A stretch of DNA of 42,882 nucleotides from Bacteroidales bacterium. Its GTDB lineage: Bacteria; Bacteroidota; Bacteroidia; Bacteroidales; UBA12077. Position numbers and translations under genes: made by a program. Shown piece after piece: positions 42,636-42,882 of the stretch. The stretch covers positions 1 through 42,882 of the forward strand of contig JAUWQL010000012.1 in assembly GCA_030611105.1 (NCBI GenBank), in the 5' to 3' direction. The first letter of the stretch is position 1, and the number at the start of each line of letters is the position of its first letter. The notes beneath the pieces were generated by a model. It was not told the origin of the DNA, made no database searches, and saw nothing but the letters and a program-made list of their open reading frames with translations.

Positions 42636-42882
42636 TTATTCGCTGTTAAGTAGCTCTTGAAAAGTTTTCAAATATTCTCCCACATGGTATCCGTCAATTA
42701 ATCCATGATGCCCGTTAATGGCTATATTCATTATTTTTTTACTGCCAATTTTATCGAATTTGCCAAATGTAATTTTAGGAGCACTATCTTTATATTTAAA
42801 ATTTCTTGCATGTGTTAATCCTGTGAACTTAAACCATGGAACTGATGAATAATGAATTGTATCAATGCGTATTGTATTCGAT
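42636..42882 (-). CDS. chloramphenicol acetyltransferase-like protein, 3' part only
   Basis: The window shows only the last 82 codons or so on the minus strand; the start lies outside. The readable end contains SSVPWFKFTGLTHARNF, APKITFGKF and the catalytic block INGHHGLIDGYHVGEYL, which is the HHxxxDG motif of CAT-type trimeric acetyltransferases followed by the usual FQELL end. The family includes true chloramphenicol resistance enzymes and many homologues of unknown substrate, so resistance should not be assumed. Confidence 0.82.
   Translation of the reverse strand, partial: SNTIRIDTIHYSSVPWFKFTGLTHARNFKYKDSAPKITFGKFDKIGSKKIMNIAINGHHGLIDGYHVGEYLKTFQELLNSE

Noticed and set aside
42636..42882. 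Calling the gene at the right edge a chloramphenicol resistance determinant
   Set aside because: Only the C-terminal part is visible, and many homologues with the HHxxxDG motif do not confer resistance.

Overview
The window is AT-rich and reads as a Bacteroidota chromosome, most likely a Bacteroidia-type anaerobe or facultative organism. No species can be named from sequence alone. The evidence is: repeated TAnnTTTG promoter elements (the Bacteroidota -7 box) with weak Shine-Dalgarno sites; the gliding-type ABC pair GldF/GldG followed by a DUF4340 protein; a futalosine-pathway menaquinone enzyme (MqnA); orphan LytTR response regulators; and families largely confined to this phylum (DUF3853, DUF4468, BT4734-type/VapE proteins).

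Layout. 1-1130: the tail of an IS1595/ISXO2-type transposase, a small exported membrane protein, a 105-bp element with transposon-like ends, and REP-type palindromes. 1196-9071 (minus strand): a UbiA-family prenyltransferase, a macrodomain protein, PheT, a LytTR regulator, a GNAT/methyltransferase pair, a frameshifted PDZ-alpha/beta hydrolase gene and the tail of a lost sensor kinase. 9160-11448: SurE, a small membrane protein and LpxB. 11596-13433 (minus): a GIN-domain lipoprotein and a PagL-like lipid A deacylase. 13580-17094: gldF, gldG and DUF4340. 17210-20509: dnaN, a DnaQ-like exonuclease, an FAH-family hydrolase and a pRiA4b ORF-3-like protein. 20558-24315 (minus): an HD phosphohydrolase, a small DNA-binding-type protein, GNAT, NfeD and MqnA. 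24447-27673: purB and an MsbA-like ABC exporter.

27714-34661 is a compact island of about 7 kb in the 3' end of a tRNA-Ser(TGA) gene. Its order is tyrosine integrase, an unknown gene, a possible operator region, a DUF3853 HTH protein, an unknown small protein, a BT4734/VapE primase-helicase split by one in-frame TGA, an iteron-rich origin-like region, a small-terminase-like protein and a DUF4468 cargo gene between direct repeats. It has no capsid, portal, large terminase, relaxase or conjugation genes. The order resembles phage-inducible chromosomal islands (phage satellites), and this is the strongest candidate for an undescribed system here. Integration appears to have replaced the encoded CCA end and the terminator of the host tRNA.

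35010-42882: HU, a TrmH-like methyltransferase, a second LytTR regulator, a class III aminotransferase, an exported unknown protein, a membrane-anchored degenerate receiver protein, HtpG behind a sigma-54-like sequence, an outer-membrane beta-barrel protein, and the 3' part of a chloramphenicol acetyltransferase-like gene running off the window.

Much of the chromosomal part is housekeeping (translation, replication, lipid A, menaquinone, purines, chaperone). The accessory signals cluster at the left edge, around 7.5-9.1 kb and in the tRNA-Ser island.
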